Shown: in pieces, positions 33,794-42,928 of the stretch | Position numbering within the stretch: the stretch's first letter is position 1 | Layout of the letters: each line of letters starts with the position of its first letter | Assembly: GCA_021850625.1 (NCBI GenBank) | Contig: JAJZLJ010000032.1 | Span: 1 to 46,419 of the forward strand | Length of the DNA stretch: 46,419 bases | Direction of reading: 5' to 3' | From: Microcaldota archaeon | GTDB taxonomy: Archaea > Micrarchaeota > Micrarchaeia > Micrarchaeales > CABMGC01 | Notes under the pieces: model-generated | The model's database searches: none | The model's input: the letters and a program-made list of their open reading frames with translations, nothing else | What the model was told of the DNA's origin: nothing | Translations under genes and position numbers: made by a program

Positions 33794-34148
33794 AAGAGCA
33801 GCGCTTTTACCTACGATTGAAAAGATGAAACAGAGTGGTTTTGATTACTTGGTCAAAATAACCGCGGTAGATTATATTAAAAAAATAAATGTGATTTATA
33901 TACTTAGATCCCTTGAACAAAACAAAGATGAGATTCTTGAGGTTGAGATAGACCCCACTGATGCATGGATAGAGAGTATAATGAAATTTTATCTAGGAGC
34001 TGATTGGTATGAACGTGAGCTGCAGGAGATGTTTGGAGTGAAGATTAAGGGAAGAGTAGCAAAACGATTGCTTTTAGAGAAATGGGATGGAAAAGGCTTC
34101 CCGTTAAGAAAGAATTTTGTCTGGAATAAATCATATGATAAGGAATAA
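33774..34148 (+). CDS. nuoC: Complex I subunit C
   Basis: NuoC (30-kDa subunit), part of the peripheral connecting module. The conserved ending is clear: LGADWYERELQEMFGVKIKG and WDGKGFPLRKNF. Only 124 residues are present, shorter than most free-standing NuoC (about 150-220), with a reduced N-terminal domain. It starts at GTG 33774 inside nuoB (a TTG at 33783 is an alternative), so the two are coupled. No fusion with NuoD. Confidence 0.93.
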   Translation: MEKLNIERAALLPTIEKMKQSGFDYLVKITAVDYIKKINVIYILRSLEQNKDEILEVEIDPTDAWIESIMKFYLGADWYERELQEMFGVKIKGRVAKRLLLEKWDGKGFPLRKNFVWNKSYDKE

Positions 34149-34150
34149 TT

Positions 34151-35251
34151 ATGGCATTGACTAGAATAAACATAGGACCTGTGCACCCAAGCACACATGG
34201 GGTTGCAAGACTTGTGGTGGATCTTGATGGAGATACAATAGTTAAGATAGAGCCACATATAGGATATCTCCACAGAGGAGTTGAAAAGCTAGTTGAGACA
34301 AGAATGTATATGCAAAGTCCTCCATATATGGAAAAAATAGATTATGTTGCTCCTATGGCAATGGATGAACTTTATGTTGCAACCGTTGAAAAAGCATTAG
34401 GCATTGATGTAAGTGAAAAGGCAGGATATGCTAGGATGATACTTCTTGAGCTGCAGAGAATAGCTAGCCACTTATTTTGGATAGGAAGCGTAACTAATGA
34501 CCTTGGACAGTCATTTACTGGCTTTATGTGGGGCTTTAGAGACAGGGATATAATTCTTAGACTTTTAGAGGATGCAACAGGACAGAGAATGTTCTATGTA
34601 AACATGAGACTTGGCGGAATAACAAGAGAGTTTCCAAAAGACTTTGAAGAGAACACAATAAAAACTCTCGCATACTTAGAAAAAAGAATGAAGGAGTATG
34701 AAAATTTTATAGAGAAAAATCCAATATTTATACAAAGAATGAAGGGAGTTGGGGTCTTAAGTATAGATGATGCAATAAATCTAGGAGTCACAGGACATGT
34801 TTTAAGAGCTTGTGGGGTCAAGTATGATGTTAGAAAAAACAATCCTTATTACAATTATGAAACCTTAAACTTTCATCCTAAAATATTGAGTGATGGAGAT
34901 AATTTATCAAGATATAGAGTAAGAATAATGGAGATAGAGGAAAGTATTAGAATAATACGTGATTCTTTTTATAAATTGCAGAGTGCGCATGGAAATATGG
35001 TAGGCATGCCAGTTAAGTTGGTTTCACCTAAACCGGTAAATAAGATAGCAATGGTAAGCAGAGAGGCTCCAAGAGGCGAAGCTATGATGTATCTGGTCTG
35101 TGATGATCAAAAGCCATACAGGCTTTCTATAAGATCACCTACATTCATAAATCTTGCAGCCTTGAATCATATTGCAAAAGGGCATAGGCTAGCTGATTTA
35201 TTTTCAATCTTTGCAACGCTGGATATGGTGATGGCAGATGTTGATAGATAA
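34151..35251 (+). CDS. nuoD: Complex I subunit D
   Basis: NuoD (49-kDa subunit) forms the quinone pocket with NuoB. IGPVHPSTHGVARLVVDLDG near the start contains the conserved His of the quinone cavity; HIGYLHRGVEKL, ASHLFWIGS and the Arg/Asp residues at the C-terminus (SVFATLDMVMADVDR-like end) follow the family. Length is 366 residues, normal for the short archaeal type. ATG two bases after the nuoC stop. It overlaps nuoH by 14 bases. Confidence 0.97.
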   Translation: MALTRINIGPVHPSTHGVARLVVDLDGDTIVKIEPHIGYLHRGVEKLVETRMYMQSPPYMEKIDYVAPMAMDELYVATVEKALGIDVSEKAGYARMILLELQRIASHLFWIGSVTNDLGQSFTGFMWGFRDRDIILRLLEDATGQRMFYVNMRLGGITREFPKDFEENTIKTLAYLEKRMKEYENFIEKNPIFIQRMKGVGVLSIDDAINLGVTGHVLRACGVKYDVRKNNPYYNYETLNFHPKILSDGDNLSRYRVRIMEIEESIRIIRDSFYKLQSAHGNMVGMPVKLVSPKPVNKIAMVSREAPRGEAMMYLVCDDQKPYRLSIRSPTFINLAALNHIAKGHRLADLFSIFATLDMVMADVDR

Positions 35252-36242
35252 CTTAACAGGATACTTTTATTCAGGACTAAACTCTCCTAACATACTTGTA
35301 AGTATACTTTTTGTTATAATATACGCAATAATAATTTCAATATTAATGTCGGTTTTTGCATATGTCTTTGGTTGGGTTGAAAGAAAAATGATTGCAAAGA
35401 CACAGTACAGGCATGGACCGACATATGTTGGAAAGTATGGAATATTTCAAAATCTTGCTGATTTTATAAAGCTTCTTTCTAAAGAGAAGATGGTGCCTGG
35501 AAATGCAGATAGATTTTTACTTAATGTAGCACCAGTATTGTTGGTTAGCATAACTGTTTTCATTATATTTTTAATACCGTTTTCACCTTACTTGCAAGCA
35601 AGCAACTTAGGGCTAGGGCTACTGGTAATATTTGTGTTTCTTGGCTTTACTCCTCTACTGCTTTTCGTTGCAGGATACTCTAGTGGTGGAAAGTTTGCAG
35701 AGCTTGGCGCCCAGAGATCGGTGCTTATGTTAATAAGTTACGAAATTCCAATGATAATAGTTGTTGCTACAGTTGGATTTGCTGCTGGCTCTTACAACTT
35801 AAACAGCATAATAAGAATGCAGAGCACCTTGCCTTATGCTATTCTTATGCCAATAGGATTAATAATATTCTTTATAGCTATGCTAGCAGAACTAGAGAGA
35901 CCTCCTTTCGATTTAAGAGAGGCAGATTCTGAATTAATAGCAGGATGGCTAACCGATATAAGTGCACCATATTATGCCCTTGCACTAATGCTTGATTATA
36001 CAAGAATGTTCATGGGATCACTTATAATAGCAATCCTTTTCTTTGCAGGCTGGAGTGGTCCGATTCTTCCAGGAATATTTTGGTTGATAATAAAAGCGTT
36101 TATAATCTCAGTATTTATTATTATAGTAAGGGTTACTGTAGTAAGGATGAGAATAGACAAGATATTGAAGTTAGGATGGATGTATCTTCTTCCACTATCA
36201 TTAATAAACCTTTTATTAACATTAATAATTGTAATATTATAA
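35238..36242 (+). CDS. nuoH: Complex I subunit H
   Basis: NuoH (ND1) is the membrane subunit that closes the quinone tunnel and begins proton transfer. Conserved loops are present: WVERKMIAKTQYRHGPTYVG near residue 45 and ELERPPFDLREADSELIAGW (ERPPFDL is diagnostic), with eight or so helices. Length is 334 residues. ATG at 35238 inside nuoD. Conserved acidic residues of the E channel are visible in ELGAQRS and ELERPPFDLREADSE. Confidence 0.96.
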   Translation: MLIDNLTGYFYSGLNSPNILVSILFVIIYAIIISILMSVFAYVFGWVERKMIAKTQYRHGPTYVGKYGIFQNLADFIKLLSKEKMVPGNADRFLLNVAPVLLVSITVFIIFLIPFSPYLQASNLGLGLLVIFVFLGFTPLLLFVAGYSSGGKFAELGAQRSVLMLISYEIPMIIVVATVGFAAGSYNLNSIIRMQSTLPYAILMPIGLIIFFIAMLAELERPPFDLREADSELIAGWLTDISAPYYALALMLDYTRMFMGSLIIAILFFAGWSGPILPGIFWLIIKAFIISVFIIIVRVTVVRMRIDKILKLGWMYLLPLSLINLLLTLIIVIL

Positions 36243-36243
36243 G

Positions 36244-36615
36244 ATGATTTACTTGATAAAACCGATTATAGAAACTATAAAGGTTCTTGGAAGGGAAAGA
36301 TTTACCACTCAGTTCCCAGAAGAGAGGGAGTCTTTACCTGACAGCTACAGATCAATGTTTAAACTTGATATTGAAACGTGTATTAGCTGTTCAGCATGCG
36401 CAAGAATCTGTCCAAACAACACAATTACAATGGTAGGAATAATTACTGAAAAAGGCAACAAAGTCATGCCTGAGATAGGAATAGAAAGATGCCTGTTCTG
36501 TGCTTTGTGTGCGGAGGTATGCCCGCCCAAATGCCTTACCCTCACAAAAAATTATGAGGTTCTTGAGGCATATGATAAAAGAAAATTTATAAAAAGACCC
36601 GAGGAGCTTGAGTAG
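36244..36615 (+). CDS. nuoI: Complex I subunit I (8Fe ferredoxin type)
   Basis: NuoI holds clusters N6a and N6b. Two motifs are complete: CISCSACARICPNNTI and CLFCALCAEVCPPKCL. Length is 123 residues, close to the short archaeal forms. The N-terminal QFPEERESLPDSYR resembles NuoI. ATG one base after the nuoH stop. In a complex without NuoE/F/G this is the likely entry point for electrons from a soluble donor. Confidence 0.95.
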   Translation: MIYLIKPIIETIKVLGRERFTTQFPEERESLPDSYRSMFKLDIETCISCSACARICPNNTITMVGIITEKGNKVMPEIGIERCLFCALCAEVCPPKCLTLTKNYEVLEAYDKRKFIKRPEELE

Positions 36616-36620
36616 AGTAT

Positions 36621-37097
36621 ATGTATAGCGTTGAGTTGTTTAGTATTGTTTCTGTCGTTATGATAATCTCAGGCATAAGCATATTCTATCAAAAAAGCAT
36701 AATGCGTGCAGTTATTGCATTGAGTATATCGTTTATTGCAAGTTCATTGATATTCTTTATTTTAAATCAACAGTTTATTGCTTTACTGCAACTTTTTGTT
36801 TTTGTAGGAGGAATGTCAACATACCTAATAGTCGCAGTGTCTTCGGAATATAAAAAAATAAATAAAATTGATTTTATAAAAATAGGAGTTGCTGCAATTA
36901 TAATATCTATGAGTTTTTCTTTGTTATTTACAGTCATAAACTTTAACACATCAAATACTGCTCCAGGAATGAGCGTATACTTTGCTACTGCGTTTGAAGA
37001 GTATTATCCAGTGTTAGTAGCCGCAGTTATAATGCTGTTCCTTGCTGCCATAGGGAGCGTTATAGTTATAAGAAAATTTGTAACCTTGGTTTCATGA
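36621..37097 (+). CDS. nuoJ: Complex I subunit J
   Basis: NuoJ (ND6), a five-helix membrane subunit of 158 residues. The conserved helix 3 region LLQLFVFVGGMSTYLIVAVS fits ND6, where the pi-bulge helix lies. It is less conserved at its ends, as usual. It overlaps the next gene nuoK by 4 bases (ATGA), so translation is coupled. Confidence 0.92.
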   Translation: MYSVELFSIVSVVMIISGISIFYQKSIMRAVIALSISFIASSLIFFILNQQFIALLQLFVFVGGMSTYLIVAVSSEYKKINKIDFIKIGVAAIIISMSFSLLFTVINFNTSNTAPGMSVYFATAFEEYYPVLVAAVIMLFLAAIGSVIVIRKFVTLVS

Positions 37098-37402
37098 TAC
37101 CTTTACTTTATATAATAGGCATTTGCGCTGCTATGGTGAGCATAGGGATTGCAGCTGTAATAATTGAAAAAAACTTTATAACAATAATGCTTGCAGTTGA
37201 ACTCATTTTTATGGCAAGTACTATAGCGTTTGTAGGTTTTTATTCGTATAGCTCTGCACCTGGACCTTGGGCATTCATAGGAATATTTTCAGTGTGGTCA
37301 GTAGCAGCAGTAGAGATAATCTCACTTATAGCGATATATGTCTATATGAAAGCGCGTGGTTTTAATTTTGATATAGGCATCCTTACAAAATTCAAGTGGT
37401 AA
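37094..37402 (+). CDS. nuoK: Complex I subunit K
   Basis: NuoK (ND4L), 102 residues and three helices. The conserved membrane Glu is seen in the second helix (MLAVELIFMASTIAFVGFYS), and a second Glu in the last helix (AAVEIISLIAIYVY). Both are part of the proton path. Start overlaps nuoJ by 4 bases; nuoL begins one base after its stop. Confidence 0.94.
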   Translation: MIPLLYIIGICAAMVSIGIAAVIIEKNFITIMLAVELIFMASTIAFVGFYSYSSAPGPWAFIGIFSVWSVAAVEIISLIAIYVYMKARGFNFDIGILTKFKW

Positions 37403-37403
37403 A

Positions 37404-39164
37404 ATGCAAGCATTACTTTTATTATTGCCCCTGTTGCTTTCAATAATAGCAATGAGTTTTGTAAGAAAAGAATTTGTAAAGTACATAGCTCTAATAGCAA
37501 GTGTGATAAGCCTTGTATTGCTTATAATAGTAAACAATGGCAGCTACTTTATTACATTATTAAGTTTGGGCGGATATACATTGCAGATAGCTACAAATAT
37601 TGCGGCCTTAAATCTTCTTTTGTTAAGTATAGTTTTGATCATAGCACCTTTGGTGATTTTTTACTCGTTTGGATATATGAACATAAGAAGTGAGCAGAGG
37701 AGATTTTATATCGAGATAGTTGCATTTGAAGCTGCAATGCTGCTTTTTGCGATGAGCTACAGTTTCATAACAATGTTCATAGCTTGGGAGTTTCTCAGCT
37801 TAACTAGTTATTTACTCATAGGGTTTTGGTACAACAATGAAGTAGCGAATATTGCTGCAAGAAAAGCAATAACTACAGTTTTTATAGGAGATATCTGCAT
37901 ACTTGCCGCAATGGCAATTATGCTTGCTATATCAGGATCACTTAACTTTACAACAGTTTTCACATCGTTACAAAATGCACCAAGTGCAGAGCTACTTGTA
38001 GCTATTTTGCTAGGTATAGCAATATTTACTAAATCTGCACAGTTCCCATTCAGCGAGTGGCTTCCAGATGCTATGGAAGGCCCTACACCAGTATCGGCAT
38101 TTCTTCACTCAAGTACCATGGTAAAAGCAGGTGTGTTTGCGCTTTTGATATTGTCCCCAATATTCATACAAACCAACCTTAATACTATGATATTTTACTT
38201 TGCGTTGATAACAATAATTTTAGCCACACTGAATGCGTTGAAAGAAAAGCACATTAAAAAAGTAATCGCTTACTCAACAATACAAGAACTTGGCCTTATG
38301 GTGCTTGCAATTAGCGGTGGCGCGGTTGCGGCAGGAGTGTACTTCTTCTTTGCCCAAAGCTTCTATAAAGTTTTACTATTTTTTAGCTCAGGAGCTGTGA
38401 TGGAGGCTACTGAAAAAACAAGTTTAGATGAAACATCAGGATTAAAAACAAATAAACTTATTTACATAACAACATTGTTCGGAGTTCTCTCTTTAGCAGG
38501 ATTTATACCATTTGATGGTTTTTTTGCAAGCATGGGTTTAAGCTCTTCATTTTCAAGCAACCTGCTTGTCTATTTAGCATTGAACATTTTTGGAGTTCTT
38601 ACAAGCATTTATGCGTTTAGATGGTTCTTTCTAAATGGAAAGAAAAGCCCAGCAGCAGTAACTGTAAAGTATCTATCAATGCCAAAAAGTATAGTTATAA
38701 GCATGATAATAAGCGCAGTGTTAACATTGGTAGCCTCGCTTGTATTTTTCTACTTCGGAGTATTTGGCTTTAACTCTTTTCAGACATTAAGCATAACATC
38801 ACTTAACTACTTTGATGTTCTAATCGAGAGCATTCTTGCCGTAATAGGATTATTAATCGCATATGTCATATATAAAAAATCACTTAGAATAAGGTCATCA
38901 TATCTAATAAAACTTATTAATAATGGCATTCTAACAAACGAAGTATACCTTTATTTTGTCAAAGCAATTTATGAATTTGCAGAAGGTTTTTATATTTTTG
39001 AGGAAGGGCTTTCAAAGTTTCTCGATGGAGTCGGCTATATGTTTATCGATATTGGAAAGGAGGTACGTAAGGTCTCGGTAGGCAATGTAAATAGCTATGC
39101 CTTAATTCTTTCGGTAGGAATTATACTGCTTTTCGTGTTTGTGTATATGATTAATGTGGTTTAA
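37404..39164 (+). CDS. nuoL: Complex I subunit L
   Basis: NuoL (ND5), an antiporter-like proton-pumping subunit, 586 residues. Helix-5 Glu and helix-7 Lys pattern is visible: MFIAWEFLSLTSYLLIGFWY and KSAQFPFSEWLPDAMEGPTP, then SSTMVKAGVFAL and AYSTIQELGLM. The C-terminal hundred residues provide the long lateral helix and final helix. Some archaeal NuoL proteins are longer, so the tail is on the short side. Directly followed by nuoN with no gap. Confidence 0.95.
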   Translation: MQALLLLLPLLLSIIAMSFVRKEFVKYIALIASVISLVLLIIVNNGSYFITLLSLGGYTLQIATNIAALNLLLLSIVLIIAPLVIFYSFGYMNIRSEQRRFYIEIVAFEAAMLLFAMSYSFITMFIAWEFLSLTSYLLIGFWYNNEVANIAARKAITTVFIGDICILAAMAIMLAISGSLNFTTVFTSLQNAPSAELLVAILLGIAIFTKSAQFPFSEWLPDAMEGPTPVSAFLHSSTMVKAGVFALLILSPIFIQTNLNTMIFYFALITIILATLNALKEKHIKKVIAYSTIQELGLMVLAISGGAVAAGVYFFFAQSFYKVLLFFSSGAVMEATEKTSLDETSGLKTNKLIYITTLFGVLSLAGFIPFDGFFASMGLSSSFSSNLLVYLALNIFGVLTSIYAFRWFFLNGKKSPAAVTVKYLSMPKSIVISMIISAVLTLVASLVFFYFGVFGFNSFQTLSITSLNYFDVLIESILAVIGLLIAYVIYKKSLRIRSSYLIKLINNGILTNEVYLYFVKAIYEFAEGFYIFEEGLSKFLDGVGYMFIDIGKEVRKVSVGNVNSYALILSVGIILLFVFVYMINVV

Positions 39165-40532
39165 ATGTTTACATTTTATATTTTTGGAGTTTTGTGCGCC
39201 GCGCTGATATTCGGAGATCTTCTACTGAACATTTTTTCCAATAAAAGGGTGCAGGTAATATTTAATATTATACTTCTGTTCTTTATAGGAATAATAATAC
39301 TTTATGCTTATTATAATAATTCTTATTCGTCCATTTTAGGATTGTTCTCATTCAACCCATTCTCAGAGTTCTTTATACTCTTATTCACTGTTGGAGTAGC
39401 ATTGATAAACCTTCTTTACTTTTCATTTGCAGAAGATTACAGAGAGCTCTCTATGCTTCTTAGCTTTTCCCTTATTGGAATGTATATTGTTGCTCTATCA
39501 AACTCGTTGACTGGAATATTCATAGGACTTGAACTTATGAGCATACCTACTGTGTTTTCAATTCTTTTATCTAAAAAAAGCCTTGAAGCTGCAACAAAAC
39601 TTTTTATATTGGCTGCAATATCAATAGCCATATTCTCATTCGCTATGGCAATAACTTATGGAGGCTTGGGTACTTTATCTCTTATAAAGTCACAGTACTC
39701 AAATATTATGCTGGTAGCTTTTGTACTTTTTGTAGTATCGCTTGGATTTGAAGCCTCAATTTTTCCCTTCAATGTGCTTGTTCCGGATATATACGAAGGC
39801 TCTCCCGGATACATAACTGCTCTTTTAGGAGGAGTGAATAAAAAGGTAGGATTTGCTGCACTTATTCAAGTGCTTATACTTATTTTTATAGCTTATCACT
39901 CTGCCTTTATAGTAATAGCCATCTTATCGGTTTTCACAATGTTTTATGGAAATATAGGTGCATTGATGCAGAAAAATCTTAAGAGACTTATGGCTTACTC
40001 ATCAATTGCTCAAGCTGGTTATATATTGATAGGGATAGCTACTGCAAGTGTTTATGGAATGAGTGGCGCCCTGTTCCAAATCTTTGCGCACGTATTCATA
40101 TTCATAGGCCTTCTTGCTATAATTGCCACACTTGAAAGAAAAAATATGACAACGATAGATAGCATTGCAGGACTTAAAGATAAAAACCCGTTCATGGCCT
40201 TTGCTATGGTACTTTTTATGCTCTCTCTTGTAGGCCTGCCACTCACTACTGGCTTTGTAGGTAAGATACTTATCTTTTTAGGAGCCATCTATGCAGGCCT
40301 TGCAATTTTAGCTGTACTTGGAGTATTAAATAGCATGATATCGCTTTATTATTATTTGAAGATAATAACATCTATCTACTCAAAGGACACCTTGAAAAAG
40401 CATGTAAACGTAGATAAATATACGCTTTCAGTAGTTGTTATATGTTTAGCGGTAACGATCTTATTCGGAATATTTCCACAACCAATCCTTAACATGATAA
40501 ATAGCGCAGCAACATATCTTTTTAGTTTGTAA
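39165..40532 (+). CDS. nuoN: Complex I subunit N
   Basis: NuoN (ND2), the antiporter-like subunit next to NuoK. FPFNVLVPDIYEGSPGYITA is the ND2-type version of the helix-7/8 region (DIYEG), and GVNKKVGFAALI the helix-8 Lys segment. GLELMSIPTVF holds the conserved Glu. Length is 455 residues. It directly follows nuoL; nuoM, usually between L and N, is not here but lies on the opposite strand downstream. Confidence 0.92.
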   Translation: MFTFYIFGVLCAALIFGDLLLNIFSNKRVQVIFNIILLFFIGIIILYAYYNNSYSSILGLFSFNPFSEFFILLFTVGVALINLLYFSFAEDYRELSMLLSFSLIGMYIVALSNSLTGIFIGLELMSIPTVFSILLSKKSLEAATKLFILAAISIAIFSFAMAITYGGLGTLSLIKSQYSNIMLVAFVLFVVSLGFEASIFPFNVLVPDIYEGSPGYITALLGGVNKKVGFAALIQVLILIFIAYHSAFIVIAILSVFTMFYGNIGALMQKNLKRLMAYSSIAQAGYILIGIATASVYGMSGALFQIFAHVFIFIGLLAIIATLERKNMTTIDSIAGLKDKNPFMAFAMVLFMLSLVGLPLTTGFVGKILIFLGAIYAGLAILAVLGVLNSMISLYYYLKIITSIYSKDTLKKHVNVDKYTLSVVVICLAVTILFGIFPQPILNMINSAATYLFSL

Positions 40533-40541
40533 GAGGCAGTT

Positions 40542-40555
40542 ATTTTTTTGTTTTT
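40542..40555 (+). terminator. T-rich terminator of the nuo operon
   Basis: ATTTTTTTGTTTTT follows the nuoN stop by 9 bases. Archaeal transcription ends at such T tracts without a required hairpin. Confidence 0.5.
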
Positions 40556-40593
40556 ATATTTTCTTGTGATGTCCTCCGCCGCTAAGAATTAAA

Positions 40594-41985
40594 TTAATGA
40601 ATTAGTAGTGATGGCATTATGCCAAAAATAATGGTAATGGCAAGAAGAAAGATCTCTGAGTATAACACACTGTTTACCAAATATCCAGTTTGAACTGATC
40701 TTCCAGAAAGAAACACTCGTTCTATTATCCAGAAAAGCAGTGCACCAAGAAGAATTACGCTTAGTAATGGAATTAATGCTATAGCACCAAAGGTAGTGAA
40801 TGCCGCTGTAAATATAAGAAGATCAGCTATAAATCCTACAGTAAGAGGTATTCCAACTGTAGCAAAGGTAGCTGCTATGAATAAGTATGCTAATGCATGA
40901 AAGTTCTTTATCACACCTTTTAATGCTGATATATCTAAAGTTCCATAAAGCTCCTTTAATGTTCCTGCAACAAGGAAAAGCATTGATATTGCTATGGCAT
41001 GACCTAACATACCATAAAGAGCACCGTTAACTCCAAGAATACTTCCAGAAGCTATACCTATAGAGACTATTGCCATGTCAGTTATACTGCTATAAGCTAT
41101 AGTTCGCTTAAGGTTTGATTGGCGCATAGCAACAAAAACCGAGTATAGTGCAGATAATGAAAAGATTGCGGCAAGATATATCTCATAATTTTTGAATATA
41201 GGAAGCATAAAGCTTGTTAGTATAAGCCCATAACCACCGAACTTAAGCAAAACACCAGCAAGTATCATGCTGCCCTGAGTAGGAGCCTGTGTATGTGCAT
41301 CTGGAAGCCAGTTATGAAATGGAAAAATAGGTATCTTTATCATAAATGAAACTAGAAGAAGTATTAGTATTATAAGTTGCGTAGTTGGAGGTATTGTAGA
41401 AGCAGTAGCTATTATCTGGGATATTGAAAAGGTATTTGGAGTTATATTTATATAGATAAAAAGAATAGCTACAAGAAGCAAAAGACTAGATATTATAGAG
41501 TACAGAATGAACTTTATGGCTGCATACCTTCTGTTTGATGCACCATATAGATAAATAATAAAAAACATTGAGAACTCTGCTATCTCCCAGAAAACATAAA
41601 GAAAAAGTAAGCTTGAGGATAGAAATAAGGCTATTGATGAACCTTCTATTAATGCAAATAATATAGCATATGTGCGCTTATTATCTTTAATAAAGTAATC
41701 GATACCTATAGATGAGGCTGCGAAAACAATAGCCGCCATTATTTCAAGTATTAAGGTATTTTGCGTTAGAGAAAAACCTACATTAAAACCAAGATAATTA
41801 AGAGATATTGGAGCTGTAAGATAAGATTGTGAGGTTAATGATCCATAAAGCAAGAGAAATGATAGCAAAAGAACCAGTATTGCGCTTACTGACTGCACCT
41901 TTTTTATTAGGTATGCAGGTATTACAAGAAGTATAGGTATTGAAAGAAAGGGTATTAGTATTATAAAAAACAGTAAAGGGAACAT
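40594..41985 (-). CDS. nuoM: Complex I subunit M, inverted relative to the operon
   Basis: NuoM (ND4), the third antiporter-like pump, 463 residues. The family segment is clear: FPFHNWLPDAHTQAPTQGSM and ILAGVLLKFGGYGLIL, plus FWEIAEFSMFFII for the conserved Glu and AYSSITDMAIVS. It lies on the opposite strand to the other ten nuo genes, converging on nuoN with about 60 bases between the stops. The start is the ATG at 41985; the track's 29 upstream residues lie in the shared promoter region. It therefore has its own promoter, which it shares divergently with the RPA gene. Confidence 0.93.
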   Translation of the reverse strand: MFPLLFFIILIPFLSIPILLVIPAYLIKKVQSVSAILVLLLSFLLLYGSLTSQSYLTAPISLNYLGFNVGFSLTQNTLILEIMAAIVFAASSIGIDYFIKDNKRTYAILFALIEGSSIALFLSSSLLFLYVFWEIAEFSMFFIIYLYGASNRRYAAIKFILYSIISSLLLLVAILFIYINITPNTFSISQIIATASTIPPTTQLIILILLLVSFMIKIPIFPFHNWLPDAHTQAPTQGSMILAGVLLKFGGYGLILTSFMLPIFKNYEIYLAAIFSLSALYSVFVAMRQSNLKRTIAYSSITDMAIVSIGIASGSILGVNGALYGMLGHAIAISMLFLVAGTLKELYGTLDISALKGVIKNFHALAYLFIAATFATVGIPLTVGFIADLLIFTAAFTTFGAIALIPLLSVILLGALLFWIIERVFLSGRSVQTGYLVNSVLYSEIFLLAITIIFGIMPSLLIH

Positions 41986-42030
41986 TATATAACCGTTCAA
42001 TATATAATTCTTGTTAAAAAAGTATATAAA
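41986..42030. promoter_or_regulatory. Divergent promoter region between nuoM and RPA
   Basis: Three TATA-like elements crowd here: TATATAA at 41986 (about 23 nt before the RPA TTG), TATATAAT at 42001 (20 nt before nuoM on the minus strand), and GTATATAAAT at 42021 (about 40 nt before nuoM). TATA boxes of each gene would lie within the other gene's initiation zone. Confidence 0.45.
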
Positions 42031-42835
42031 TGCTGGTGATGACACGGAATCTAACTCATACGAAGAGGACATAAGTAAGATTATTGATCAAAATGGAGGG
42101 CTTATTGATAAAAAAATGGCATCTCAAATAAAAAATACTCAGGAAGCTACAAAAAGTTATCAGAAACTAACCGTTGATTTGCTCTTAAAACATGAAGTAG
42201 TAGATGGAAGCATAGTTAACATTGAGGATAAGGTATATAGAGTATTTAATAAAATAAAGATGGAGATTAATGGAACTCCAAGAATAAAAAGAGTGGTAGT
42301 TCTTGGAGCTGAAGCTCGCACAGTCTCAATCTCGTTATGGGATAAAAATTGTAATTTTATAGACTCAATGCTAATACAAAGGGGAGATAGTGTGTCTATA
42401 AGCAGCCTTAAGGTGAGAAAGGTATCAGATGACATAGAATTGTCTAGTACCTCTGGAACTTACATAAGCAGAGTAGTACCATCATATAATTTTAAATCTA
42501 ATTTTTCAGAACTCTCTGAAAATGAGAGAAATATAGATATAATGGGAAGAATACTTTCAGTAAGTCCCATAAGATACTTCAAGGACCTTGATGGTAAGCA
42601 GAGCGGAGTTTCAGAGTGCAGTATAACCGATGGAAAAACAGAAGCGCATGTGACTCTTTGGAGATCATCTAGCGGCTACTCTACCGATATGCATCCTGGA
42701 GCATATATTAAATTAGAGTTTGTTTCTGTAAAAAAAATAGATGATAAACTAGAGATAACTGCCACAGACGCCTCAAGAATATTAATAGGACAGGGTTTAG
42801 GATCATTGATTGGAAAGATAGGAAAAAATCAGTAG
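42011..42835 (+). CDS. RPA-like OB-fold ssDNA-binding protein
   Basis: A 274-residue replication protein A homologue. It starts with an archaeal RPA-type helical segment (EEDISKIIDQNGGLIDKKMA), followed by two OB folds: one around residues 60-150 (VYRVFNKIKMEINGTPRIKR, VSISLWDKN, IQRGDSVSIS), one at about 175-260 (IDIMGRILSVSP, AHVTLWRSSSG, HPGAYIKLEFV). No zinc finger is present. It should bind ssDNA in replication and repair. The start is a TTG at 42011; no ATG precedes the conserved helical segment in this frame. Confidence 0.87.
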   Translation: MLKKYINAGDDTESNSYEEDISKIIDQNGGLIDKKMASQIKNTQEATKSYQKLTVDLLLKHEVVDGSIVNIEDKVYRVFNKIKMEINGTPRIKRVVVLGAEARTVSISLWDKNCNFIDSMLIQRGDSVSISSLKVRKVSDDIELSSTSGTYISRVVPSYNFKSNFSELSENERNIDIMGRILSVSPIRYFKDLDGKQSGVSECSITDGKTEAHVTLWRSSSGYSTDMHPGAYIKLEFVSVKKIDDKLEITATDASRILIGQGLGSLIGKIGKNQ

Positions 42836-42896
42836 TTAAAACTTAAATTTAACAAAGTATAAAATAAAACTTGAATAAAAGCAAAAAACAGAAAGC

Positions 42897-42907
42897 TATT
42901 TATATAA
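42897..42907 (+). promoter_or_regulatory. Strong TATA/BRE before candidate ncRNA
   Basis: GAAAGC then TATTTATATAA: a BRE-like purine run directly upstream of a near-consensus TATA box. Its centre lies about 26 nt before the first base of the structured stretch at 42929. No coding gene on this strand follows. Confidence 0.55.
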
Positions 42908-42928
42908 TGGTCTATAAATCAAATAGTT

